DNA of 64,000 bases from Vigna angularis (lineage: Eukaryota; Streptophyta; Magnoliopsida; Fabales; Fabaceae). The DNA lies in NCBI RefSeq assembly GCF_016808095.1, contig NC_068971.1:12970501-13034500 (forward strand), written 5' to 3'. The stretch's first letter is position 1. Every line of letters begins with the position of its first letter. Positions 37,734-49,020 of the stretch are shown here, piece by piece. Under the pieces are notes generated by a model, which saw nothing but the letters and a program-made list of their open reading frames with translations, did not search any database and was not told where the DNA came from. The position numbers and the translations under genes are program-made.

Positions 37734-39005
37734 TTTTAGTTGTCCCTATTTACGTGGATTTTTCCCAGTTTGATCCCCTTTTAATTAGAATCCCCAATTG
37801 AGTTTTATAAGTGCTAATTTGAATCAATTGAGTCCCTGCCGTTAAATTTAGATAACGGGGTTAAGTTTTTGCACAGGTGGAAGATTGATGTGTCAAATTT
37901 TTAAAACGTGGCATACTGAGAGTTGAATACGTGGAATTTAGCAACTTTTTAAATTTTAATAATATGAATTTCTGAAATGGGATTTAGGGTTCATAGAAGA
38001 GGAAGAAGAAGCTACAGGTGGCAAAGAAGATGAAAGTAAATCTGTCATTAAATGGACAAAGGATGACCAAAAGAACCTCATGGATATGGGAAATTTAGAG
38101 CTGGAAAGGAACACGCGGTTGGAGAATCTTATTGCTAGAAGAAGAAAGGAGATTAATATCTGAAAAGAATCTAATAGACTTAGACTTTGCTGATATTCCC
38201 AATAAAAACGCAACCCAGAAAAACCCAAAACAGCATCCAGAGCACCACCGTGAATCTCCTCGCGCGATCTCCTTCTTTCACCTGTAATTCCCAAAATCCA
38301 GAAAACGCAAAAAAAAAACCAAACTGCCACTCTCCCTGAAATCGCGAGTCTTCTCCTCCATCACCGCCGCACAACCCAGAATCGCATCAACCTACATCGC
38401 GCCACCTTCACTTGCAGATCTAGAAAAGCCAGAATCGCCGTAACCACCAAGAACTTCTTCTCCATAGATCGTGACACAAACCCTGCAAGAAACCACTTCT
38501 CAGAATCGCGTCACCGCTTCCATCTTCTTCCTCCTCCAGAGATTTCGAAACCGACGTCGCGGTAGTGCACCATCTCCCCTTCGCGGCATAGAAGCAAGAA
38601 CAATTTTCCCCAGTTTGCTGAAATGCAATTGGAGTGGATTTGATCAACAACCACTTCTCAGATCTACAACCACTTAATCTTCATCCCTTCGTCTGATCTA
38701 CAACCATTTCTCAGATTTTTAATCCCATTCAATTTAATTGAACCCTAAATCCCATTTCAGAAATCCTAATATTATATTATTACATTTTACCAAAATTCCA
38801 CGCAAGCCTAAACCATGCCACGTCTTAAAACTTTGACACATCAATCTTCCACCTGTGCAAAAAATTAACCCCGTTAACAAAATTTAACGGTAGGGGCTCA
38901 ATTATATCAAATTAACATTTATAAGGACTCAATTGAAAATTCTAATAAGAAGGGGATCAAACTGGAAAAAACTCACATAAATAGGGACAACTAAAGGGTT
39001 TAACC
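37734..39005. mobile_element. Mutator-like element (MULE), 1272 bp, in intron 3 of TOL copy A
   Basis: It starts GGTTTAAACC and ends GGGTTTAACC with TIRs of about 265 bp (shared TTTTAGTTGTCCCTATTTA, AACGGGGTTAA, CACAGGTGGAAGATTGATGTG and CTGAAATGGGATTTAGGG). A perfect 9-bp target duplication TAAATATTA lies at 37725-37733 and 39006-39014. The paralogous site near 58750 has a single TAAATATTA and no insertion, which proves the borders. The interior (38000-38735) has gene-like, moderately GC-rich sequence on the minus strand but no recognisable protein; no transposase is present. The family is related to the MULE at 13268-14650. Confidence 0.93.
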
Positions 39006-39405
39006 TAAATATTAAGATTCTTTTGATAAGTAAAAGCAGGGTGTATCACCTTATCAAACAGAAGACTTGATTAATTATTATACATTTAACAGAAAAGATT
39101 TGATACAATTTTACAGAAAAGGAAGAATGATGAATGAAAAGATTTGATAGCTTAATCAAATAGAAGTATTAATAAATTATTTCAGAAAATGTCACCTTAT
39201 GAATTATACAAACAGTGCACCTGTAATGGATGTAAACTTCTCTCTACATTCTAGAGGAATTCTCCCTTTAAACATCAATGATAGAGGTTTAGTCATAACG
39301 ATCTGACGTTGTTTATAACCACACATTTTCATGAAGAATGCAATAACAATTTCTTGCAAGCATGAAATACAAAAGCTAATCCAAGAAGTTTTCCACTAAA
39401 ACCAC

Positions 39406-42400
39406 TATTAGATGTTAAGATGTGTGTTTCTGTTATTTGGGCTCATCCTATTCTGTATTAAGGACATTGGCCCACATCTTACAATATAAATAAATTACCC
39501 TATGTGTATGCTAAACACACAAGGGATATTTTCTCCCAATCTTCTCTATTTCTCACATGGTATCTAGAGCACAGGAATAGTTTCCGCCAACTCCACGGTC
39601 TCCGGTACCCATCACCACCACTGTCGTTGTAGTCGCCACCGCCACCGCCGTCGTCGCCGCCGTCGCCGGAGTTCCAGAATCGACCGACGACCACACCATC
39701 GAATCGTCTCGGTCGGGCGACCACCGTGGTACAAAGATCGCGGCGAACGGACCACTCACGCGCCGCCGCAACAGTCACCACTGCCGCCGCTTCCCGTCGC
39801 GCGTGCCGGTGCGTCGCTGGAGTGTTCCGCCGTCGATCAGAATCGTCGTGATCACCTCCTTGCCCTCTTTTTGGATCTGTGGTCGTTGCATCAATCAGAG
39901 CACTTTGGATTTTTAGGGTTTCTCCCTCTCAATGGCGTCTTCCTCGCCTACAAACACCTCTGTTGGTGGCTCATCTTCTGATCCCTCAATATACACCAAT
40001 TATGTGAATGTACACTTGTCCATTGACAAGTTAGATGGCACAAATTATGCAACATAGGCATCCGACATCAAACTTCAGTCAGGGGTACTTAGATCACCTT
40101 ACTCAAAATGTGACTACTCCTAACATAGATGACACTTCCCGCTGGATGAAAATTGATGCTCAGTTATGCATTGTTATAAAGTCCACCATTCACTCCTCAC
40201 TGAAACAAATGTTTTGATCATATGAAACATGTTCAGAAGTATGGGCACAAGTGAAGTTGTTATACACAAATGATACTCAGCATCTTTATGGTGTTTGTCA
40301 GGACCTGTTAACTATTATTGGTCCATGCCCTTCTTCATGATTTTAATGATATATTACCTCCTGCTTCCACTCCTGCTGAAGAATTGGAACAACGATCAAA
40401 GTTCTTCATGTTGTTGGCATTATACGACTCTCTGATGATGTCTCTCATGTCCGTGATCAGATTTTGGGTTCTCCTGTCATACCCAACTTTACTTCTACTT
40501 GTTCTGCTCTTTTGCGTATACCAAGCAAACCCGTCACTGAGACATCTCCTCGTATTGATGATTTCTCTGTTATGGCTACCCAACGTGATGATCGAAGTCG
40601 GTCTCGCAAGCCAAGTAAAGGACGTCCAAAATGTGACCACTGTGGCAAGTTAGGCCACAAAATTGATAGATGTTATGCGCTTCATGGACGTCCTCCTCGA
40701 CCTGTAGCAATGGTTAATTCTGATCCACCTCCCCGATCACCATCTGTAGACCATCCTACTTCATCTAATACCGTAGAACAACCTGCAATCTTTAACGAAT
40801 TTCTCAAATGGTATGAGGATCGTCAGCACTCTAGTTCCACTACATTTGCATCTGTTACACGTACAGGTACACCTTTTGTTGGTCTGACTCACTCCCTCGG
40901 ACCTTGGGTCCTTGACTCAGGCGCCACCAATCATATCACTGGTAAAAAGTCCTTGTTTTCTTCCTTGTCGTGTCCAGATAATTTACCCTCGGTAACAATG
41001 GCTGATGGGTCTAGAGTTTCATCTCATGGTGTTGGTACTGTTAATATTTTTCCATCCATATCCATTGATCATGTACTTTATGTCCCTAGGTCTCCCTTCA
41101 ATTTATTGTCCATTAGTCATCTAACTCGTACTCTTAATTGTGTTATTTCATTTACTAAAGATTCTGTTTGGTTGTAAGACCGGAGTTTGAAACACATGAT
41201 TGGCACAGGATGGGAGTCTCATGGCCTTTATCATCTCCGCCCTTCTCCACATGTTGGCGTAATCATGAATCACCATCCCTTCTTCATGCTCAGTTAGGTC
41301 ATCATAGTCTTGCCAAACTACAACAACTTGTCCCGAGGTTGTCAAAATTATCAAGTTTGTCGTGTGAGTCTTGTCAGTTAGGGAAATATACTCGTAGTTC
41401 CTTTCCTAGTAGTGTCTCACAACAGGCGTCGTCCCCCTTTTCATTGGTTCATTCTAACATTTGGGGACCTAGTCGTGTTAAGTCCACTTTAGGTTTTCAG
41501 TATTTTGTTACCTTTATTGATGACTATTCCAGATGTATTTGGTTGTTTTTAATGAAGAATCGTTCTGAGTTGTTTTCTATTTTCCAATCTTTTTTTAATG
41601 AAATAAAAACACAGTTTGGGGTTTCTATTCGAAATTTACGCAGTGATAATGGCCGTGAATACCTTTCTCAACCATTTAAACATTTTATGGCTTTTCATGG
41701 CATTCTTCACCAAACCTCATGTGCTTATACCCTTCAACAAAATGGGGTGGCTGAGCGCAAGAATAGACACCTTATTGAAACAACTCACCCTTCTCATTCA
41801 TGGTCAAGTACCCTCACGTTTTTGGGGTGATGCTGTTCTCACGACATGTTATCTTATCAATCGCATTCCATCTTCCGTCCTAGATAACAAAATCCCTCAT
41901 TCTATCTTATTTCCTCAAGACCCTCTACATCCATTACCTCTTAGAGTTTTTGGGTCTACATGTTTTGTTCATGATTTTAGTCCTGGTCTTGATAAGTTAT
42001 CTCCTAGGTCTCACAAATGTGTCTTCTTAGGATTTCCACGGTCACAAAAGGGCTATAAGTGTTTTCTCCCTTCCCTCAATCGTCATTTTATCTCTGCTGA
42101 TGTCACTTTTGATGAATCTTCTTTTTACTTTTCACATATATCTTCTAGTTTTGTACCTCTCCCTGTTACTGTTGATATTCCTCTTATTTGTGATCCTCCT
42201 GGTGATGCTCCACCCATTTTGTCTCCTCCTTCTTTAGACTCCCATTCACCACAGGATCGTCCTTCACCACCACCCCTTCAGGTTTATAGTCACCGCAATT
42301 GTCTCCCTCATGACTCACTTCCAGTGCCGCCTCGTGTGTCTCCTCCGGCTCCAGCAAATGAGTCTGACTTGCCTATTTCCCTCCGTAAAGGTATACGCTC

Positions 42401-44195
42401 TACCCGTAACCCTTCCCCCCATTATACTGTTCTTAGTTACCATAGATTATCTCCATCTTTTTACACTTGTCTCTCATCCATTTCTTCTGTGTCAATTCCT
42501 AAATCTATGGGTGATGCCTTAACTCATCCTGGCTGGCGTCAAGCTATGCTGGATGAATTAAGTGCTTTACAGAAAAGTGGAACTTGGGAGCTTGTCCAAT
42601 TACCATCTGGAAAGTCTGTTGTTGGTTGCAGGTAGGTGTATGCTATCAAGGTTGGCCCTGATGGCACAATTGATCGTCTGAAAGCTCGACTGCTTGCCAA
42701 AGGCTGGCTACACACAGAGTTTTGGTTTGGATTATGGGGATACTTTTTCTCTAGTGGCAACAATGACCTCTGTTCGCCTATTCATTACCATGACCGCTCT
42801 TCGACAATGGCCTCTTTACCAATTTGATGTCAAAAATGCTTTCCTAAATAGTGATTTGTATGAAGAAATTTATATGGAGCAATTACCTGGCTTTGTTGCT
42901 CAGGGGGAGTCATCTGGATTGGTATGTCGTCTTCGCAAATCCTTATATGACCTAAAACAATCTCCTCGGGCTTGGTTTGGTAAATTCAGCTGTGTTGTTC
43001 AACAATTTGGTATGTCTCGCAGTGAAACAGATCATTCAGTGTTCTATCGCCACTCAAGTGCTGGATGTATCTACTTAATAGTGTATGTCGATGATATTGT
43101 TCTCACAGGAAGCGACTATCTTGGCATCTCTCAGATGAAACAACACCTTTGTCATCATTTTCAAACCAAAGATCTTGGCAAAATCCGGTACTTTTTGGGT
43201 ATTGAAGTAGCACAATCCAATGATGGTATTGTCATATCTCAGAGAAAGTATGCATTAGACATCTTGGAGGAAACAGGGTTAATGAACTGTAAATCCATTG
43301 AGACACCTATGGACCCTAACATCAAACTCCTACCAAATCAGGGGGAGCCTTTCTCAGATCCTGAACGGTACAAAAGATTAGATGATAAATTAAACTATCT
43401 TACTGTTACACGTTCTGACATTTCCTTCGCAGTTAGTGTGGTGAGTCAATTTCTAAACTCCCCATGTGAAGACCATTGGGATGCAGTTGTTCGCATACTG
43501 AAGTATATTAAAGGATCACCTGGAAAAGGTTATATGGCCCTAACAACGATACAAAAATCGTTTGCTATTCAGATGCTGATTGGGCTGGTTCCCCTTCTGA
43601 TAGGAGGTCTACTTCTGGATATTGTGTCTCTATTGGTGGCAACCTGATATCTTGGAAAAGTAAGAAGCAAAGTGTTGTGGCAAGGTCCAGTGTAGAAGCA
43701 GAATATAGAGTTATGGCATCAGGTACTTGCGAGCTTGTGTGGCTTAAACAATTGCTTAGTGAATTGAAATTTGGAGATGTCACTCACATGATACTTATAT
43801 GTGATAATCAAGTTGCTCTCCATATTAGATCTAACCGTGTCTTCCATGAGAGAACCAAGCACATTGAAGTTGATTGTCACTTCATTCGAGAAAAAATAAT
43901 ATCCGGAGATATCAAGACTGAGTTCGTTAACTCAAGTAACCAGTTGGCAGACATATTCACTAAGTCCTTACAAGGACCTAGAATTGATTATCTTTGTAAC
44001 AAGCTTGAAACATATGATTTATATGCTCTAGCTTGAGGGAAAGTGTTAGATGTTAAGATGTGTGTTTCTGTTATTTGGGCTCAGCCTATTCTATATTAAG
44101 GACATTGGCCCATATCTTACAATATAAATAAATTACCCTATATGTATGCTAAACACACAAAGAATATTTTCTCCCAATCTTCTCTATTTCTCACA
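39406..44195 (+). mobile_element. Ty1/copia retrotransposon, full length but with a broken frame
   Basis: Length is 4790 bp, with 152-bp LTRs at 39406-39557 and 44044-44195 that differ at about 7 positions (~95% identical). A perfect 5-bp target duplication ACCAC lies at 39401-39405 and 44196-44200. A primer site complementary to tRNA-Met (TGGTATCTAGAGC) starts at 39558 and a polypurine tract (GCTTGAGGGAAAG) precedes the 3' LTR. It lies antisense to TOL copy A, about 10 bp inside the donor end of intron 3. The paralogous site near 59220 is empty. A TATAAATA in each LTR is a likely promoter element. Frameshifts in the polyprotein make it non-autonomous. Confidence 0.95.
39932..44036 (+). pseudogene. 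Copia gag-pol polyprotein with frameshifts
   Basis: Gag starts at 39932 (MASSSPTNTSVGG) and meets an in-frame TAG near 40056. The domains continue across at least four frame changes. They are: zinc knuckle CDHCGKLGHKIDRC (about 40633); protease VLDSGATNHIT (about 40910); GAG-pre-integrase LLHAQLGHHSLAKL (41280); integrase core 41430-41830 (FIDDYSR, SDNGREY, NGVAERKN); post-integrase CVFLGFPRSQKGYKCF (42018); RT 42480-43250 (GDTFSLVATM, VKNAFLNSDLYEEIYMEQ, LIVYVDDIVLTGSD); RNase H 43560-44036 (SSVEAEYRVMA, HIEVDCHFIREKI, ADIFTKSL), with TGA at 44034. Conserved catalytic blocks survive, so inactivation is fairly recent. Confidence 0.92.
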
Positions 44196-45451
44196 ACCAC
44201 CATACCTTCTTCCTTATGATTTTGTCATCTCCTCCAGTATGTTCCTCTCAACAATTTGAAAATGCACAAAATCACCACACTTCTTTACCATTGTCTCCAG
44301 GGGTAGACAACCAGAAACCACAAATCAAGCTCGAAACAAATGAATTTGAAAGTTAAGCAATCCAGGAGCACACATCCACAAACAACTAGAGCCAAATACC
44401 CAAAAATAAGACCAAAAGCCAGTGCCAACAAAGTACCGTGAGAGCTAGTAATTGAACTCTAGAGCTCCTATGTTGTAATCTCCTCTTTACAGCTTTTACA
44501 ACATCTTTTGGCTGCCTGAGAAATTAAGCACGTGGTATTCATCGAAGATTTAGTAAAAGCTTAAAAGAAAGGCGTCAATTTCCCAGAGATTACTCTATAA
44601 AAGGAGTGAAAAGAAAATGAGAAAGAAGTATAGTTTGTATTATCATAGATGGAGCCTGGTTTTTCTGAGAGGATGCTTAGACATAAAATAATTGTTCAAT
44701 TTTGGAAACAACATTTATGCATAAGAAAATTAGAAATCACAGAATTGAAATAAATAAAAAAACAAAAAAATTAATATAATATGAAAAGAAGAACAAGTTG
44801 TTTTCCACTAATTTCCAAATAATACAATGCTGCTCCTGTCAGTTTTATCACACCAAAAATTACTAACTACAATCACCAACGACAACATCCGAGGACAGAA
44901 CCTACAAACATTAAATTGAACATCGTATTAAAAATGCATAAACATGTGGTAGTTGGTCAAAGTCAACGCCTCCAAAATAAAATAAAATAAAACATAATGT
45001 CTAAATTGATATGTTATCTATCTTCCTCCATTTTCTTGTAGTTGAAGATTACCAATGATTAGAATCGATGGAATCACAAATTTCGATGTTCATGGTCCAA
45101 TCAGGGCTCACAAGAAGATCGCTGGTCGCCTTCTCCACTGCGACAGTAGCTGAAGAAGAAGAATAAGAATTCATCATATTTCTTCCCCCCTCTCTTTTCT
45201 GAAACTTCTTCAAGGAACACCAAAATCAACTCTGGATTAAACGACCCAAAACTCAGAAACCAAAAGAGAGGACAACATTCCAGGAAAATTAATCGACAAA
45301 ACACCGCAACGATTGTTAGGAAGAGTGCAAAACTACGGAGTCCTAACACAATTTGAGAAGAACAATCAAAACAACAATCGGAAATATCGTCGCGAGTTTT
45401 GTGCGGTTTGATAGGCGCATTCGCTCTCCTAAGCATGTGTAATCCACGCGC

Positions 45452-45464
45452 CACGTGGCACGTG
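45452..45464. promoter_or_regulatory. Double G-box in the promoter of TOL copy A
   Basis: Two CACGTG palindromes lie back to back (45452-45457 and 45459-45464), about 275 bases upstream of the copy A start. G-boxes bind bZIP/bHLH factors (light, ABA). Copy B keeps the second box and an ACGTGG core in place of the first. Confidence 0.55.
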
Positions 45465-45480
45465 ATGATGAAAAGCAAAT

Positions 45481-47140
45481 TTCAATCTGGGTTTCCTTTT
45501 TGCGCCACTGAGGTTGCTCATGATAGCTCTCAGCACTAATTTCTAAAGCATCCATTGCTGCCGAAACTTCAAGAGTGGATGCACTAAACCGAAGTATTAA
45601 GAACATTTAGGTGTAAAAGGAATTGTTTTTCCTCAAGAACAAGAACCATAATTGTGCGAATGTTGTGATTTTACGAAAGAATAAGCAGCTCTGAGAAATC
45701 TTGACGAGGTACACGACCATCTCATGCATCGTTTCATATTACTAAAACGCTGCTTATATTCAGATTCCTTCTTTATTATCTCGCACTCTCCCTAGTTTTC
45801 TTCTTTAGGTTTCTCTTTTTCTTGGATTCAAAGCAAGAAGAAGAATAGACGGAAAAATACTGAGAAGAAATAAAGGAGAAAATTCATGTGAAAGAACAAT
45901 TTAACATAAAAGTTATTTTTAAAAGAATAAATTTTAAATAAAATTATGAAAATAGTATAGAGTATTAATAAATAACAGAAGGTTATTTCCAAAAAAATTT
46001 AAAATAAATTAATTCAGAAAATGTCAAATAAGAAGTGGTTGTGTTAATTTATGTTAGGGTGATTAATTTGACAATATTATAAGATAAATGGTTATGAAAG
46101 AGTAATTTTTATATATTTTAAAAAAATAAAAATAAAGATGGAAAATGTTAAATGAATAAAATGGTTATGAAAAAGTAATCTTTGTATTTTTTTTAAGAAA
46201 ATAAAAAAAAATTGTATATCAAAAATATCATTTTTGAATAATTTAGTGATTTTATCAAAAATAGTAATTTTTAAAAAAATAAAACAAAAGAATATTAATT
46301 TTGTTAAGTTAAAGCTGGAAAAAATTGGGAAAGTTGGAGCAATTATGGAAGCTTAGAAATGCTTAAAGATGAGACAAATGGCATCTCCACCATTCACCAC
46401 GTGACTCTTCCATTGCTACATCGCATAAGTTCTATTCTTTGTCAATGAGAACTTCACCTTCATATTAATATTACTCTGGATCTTCAACATGTTATACTTT
46501 GTTATTTTTCTCTTTGATATTTTCTCTCCAATTACACTTACAATAGGCATTCTTTGTTATTCTTTATCTCTTATGTGCTTTGAAACGGTTCACATACACC
46601 ATTGTGGAAATGGTTTGTCTTTTGCTTTTATTGAAGTTTCCTTTTCTAATTTCTTATTTCTCACTCTAAAACCTATTTCCAATTTCGAGTTTTTGTCTTT
46701 TTGTTCTTTACTTTAGACTTTCTTTATTGCATTAAATGTTCACTATAAAAATATCGTGCAATCGTAATCCTTCAGGAATACAAATCCCTTTTTTTTTTTC
46801 TCATTTTTGGTAATCTCTTTTTTTGAATGCTTGAAACATTGTTCAATGTTCTGTAAACGTTTTTTTTAGTGAAAGTTGTATCTATTTTGCTTTGCATTTT
46901 TTATGTCATCATCTTCGATTATTAGTGATTATTAGGGATTTTGTTTCAATGTCTTAATTATGGATTTAGGGATTGGGGAATTTAAATTTTGGCAACTAAA
47001 TTCAAAATTCCTTTATTCCTTTATACACATTTTCGCACTTTTATATATTTTTGTTTGCAGTTTATCTGTGTTAATTATTTGAATTCGTTTCTTAAGTTTA
47101 TTTCTTATTTTAATGTATTGTTTCCGGTTTATCTTTGTAT
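45481..47140. other. AT-rich intergenic DNA
   Basis: No gene is supported. A 73-bp spaced duplication of ATGGTTATGAAARAGTAAT occurs at 46088 and 46161. A minus-strand open frame at 45343-45606 straddles the end of the duplicated block and matches nothing I recognise. Confidence 0.4.
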
Positions 47141-47429
47141 TCACAGTATTTAGAACAAATATAGAGATGAATATGTAGAAGTCAGTTCATTTGTTGAATG
47201 AAATCAGGCTAAAAGAAAACTTGAGCATAATTGCAAGGGTATTGAGGATGTGGTTCATCTTTGATTTTCACTAGGCAGAAGTCTCCTTTCTCGTTAGAGA
47301 TGATAGTACAAGATAAGAAGGTAAAATACACCATTCATGATCAATATAAATTTGTTAGAACTTTCTATATGATTTATGACTTGTGATATTGAAAATGGAA
47401 ATGTGAATTTCATGGCTCAATTAGCAAGA

Positions 47430-48900
47430 CACTTTCAATCTCACCTTTCGAAAGACAAGTTTATTGTATTCAGTGTTTTAGTGTTGCATGTAATGGAGGT
47501 TCTTATAGAACTAGTCATCATAGTTACAAGATTAACTTTCAATTCAAAACAAAGGTTTTTTTAGTTGATACTGAATTAGTTCCAAAGGCCAAAAATACAT
47601 CCCTTTTTTGTGATTATTGCTCCTACATTTGACAATGACTAGTTGGTATGTATATGTTTTTCAGATTCCAACTACATACTTCACCTTGAATTCTACATTT
47701 TAGTCTTCATAGGTGTTATTGAGTTCCAAAGGTCAATGTGTATATTACTTCATTACTTCATTCATAAAGTGTTAATGTTTCATTCTTTGCACTTTTAGCA
47801 TATATGAGATATTAAATTCCATTACTTTGTTATTTGGTTTTTAGATAAAGTCCAACTTCAAAACTGCATGGACTGCACCATTATTTATAGATAATGAAAA
47901 GTCATCTTCTCAGATTCTTAATTATCTGAGACTTCTAAAGTCACTATTCATGATGAGTTTATTAATCTCACTCCTAGGAACACAATACAGGGCCTCAAAG
48001 ATTATTCCGCAACAATATGCTATTACTTATGCTATATATTTGCTTACTTTGATGACTTAATTTGATGAGGTTGTTTATTTTTTCTTTTTGATAATAAGGA
48101 ATCCAATTTTTGTTGTCTTGGTTTCAATCAAGCATATTGTTGATGACGATTGTGGTACATTGCATGTGTTTGTAACAAAGTCGTACATCAAGACTCTAGG
48201 ATTACTCCAAGGTAGAATTTATATTTACTACCCAATTTTTTTTTCTTGTGTTATGAATTTTCGTTACGTTACATTTCATTCCAAAAATTTTAAAACATCT
48301 TCATTCCATAACATTCAAATATAAAATCAAGGTTAGCCTCATGGATGAAACAAATTCAACAACTTTTGTTCTATTGGATAGAGATGCATCTACATTGCTA
48401 AAAAAAATCCTTTGCTGAGATTTTTAAAGCTAATAATGATAAAGTACATCATTTGCTAAGTATTTTACAGTACTATGTCTTATTTATATTATATTTCAGA
48501 TTTTGTAATCAATATCCAGTAACTGAATTTTATTTTTTTGAACAATCATTTCATGTTAAAACAATCTGTTTAGACGATAACAATGCAAAAGTTTAAAGAT
48601 CTGGTGTTGATGTCCGCGGTAATGCTTTGTACTTTTTTTTTTCTTTTTAGATATTAATGTCATGAACTTATATACATAAGTCTATTAATGTCATAAGATG
48701 TGGCATCTAAGACTGTAGAATGATGCATGCCACCTGCGTTGGCATTGCAGAGGTGTATAAATAATTCTACATGATTTCCTCACTAAAGTTTGAAGAGTCA
48801 AATGATGACGATGATGTTCACTGTTTAAGTGTTGACTTGAATTCTGAGTCTTACTCCTTTGAAGAGAGATGGTACAAGTACTATGGATGGCCCAAAGCTG
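47430..48900 (+). pseudogene. Replication protein A 70-kDa-like (DUF223/OB-fold) pseudogene
   Basis: In scattered frames I read NGGSYRTSHHSYKINFQFKT followed by KVFLVDTELVP (about 47490-47580), which resembles the DUF223 block of plant RPA1-like proteins. Further down come VSLMDETNSTTFVLLDRDAS (about 48333-48392), like the C-terminal OB-fold (Rep_fac-A_C), and LKFEESNDDDDVHCLSVD (about 48786-48840), an acidic C-terminal tail. Many stops and frameshifts intervene. Such RPA1-like genes are abundant in plants and are often carried by Helitrons, but no Helitron end was found. The assignment is by pattern only. Confidence 0.5.
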
Positions 48901-48929
48901 GAAATCAGTAAGAAAGTGTTAAGAGAGAT

Positions 48930-49020
48930 ATTTTCAAAGATATTTTAGGAAGGCAATTTCAAAGATCTTTTAGGAAGTCAATGCAGTTTCAAAGATCTTT
49001 TAGGAAGTCAATGTAGTTTT
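48930..49020. repeat. Short tandem repeat, ~33-bp unit
   Basis: TTTCAAAGATCTTTTAGGAA-GTCAATG recurs two and a half times, with a shorter leading copy ending GGCAA. Confidence 0.8.

Larger units (their letters stand above)
35152..45177 (-). pseudogene. TOM1-LIKE (TOL) VHS-GAT pseudogene, copy A
   Basis: All nine exons of the intact paralogue (55379-60201) can be traced: 45053-45177, 44437-44515, 44206-44297, 37490-37603, 36806-36969, 36617-36698, 36446-36531, 36042-36326 and part of the last exon, 35152 to about 35960. Several lesions kill it. Exon 3 lacks about 7 bases that include the AG acceptor, and has a 1-base deletion giving an early stop (near 44228). A ~615-bp deletion joins intron 8 to the middle of the last exon near 35955, removing that acceptor and the exon's first part. 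A 2-base insertion near 35270 shifts the C-terminal frame. Exons 1, 2 and 4-8 remain open. A protein from exons 4-8 alone is unlikely. Transcription cannot be excluded because the promoter G-boxes persist. Confidence 0.88.
34890..45480 (-). repeat. Tandem-duplication unit A (decayed TOL copy plus flanks)
   Basis: This interval aligns with 55040-60700. The 3' flank matches (CTTTATAGTGGT, ATATTACATCAAA, TGTTCAAAGTCTGTCGTC), as do all exons, most introns and the promoter (GTGCGGTTTGATAGG, CGTGGCACGTGAT). It exceeds unit B because of one MULE and one copia insertion. Confidence 0.85.

Noticed and set aside
39553..39781. Asp/Thr/Val-rich minus-strand frames just inside the copia 5' LTR
   Set aside because: Reverse complement of the GC-rich copia leader with CCG repeats; the + strand copia leader and gag account for the sequence.
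45343..45606. 87-residue minus-strand frame at the upstream edge of duplication unit A
   Set aside because: Overlaps the TOL promoter, no recognisable domain, and its downstream half is not conserved in copy B.
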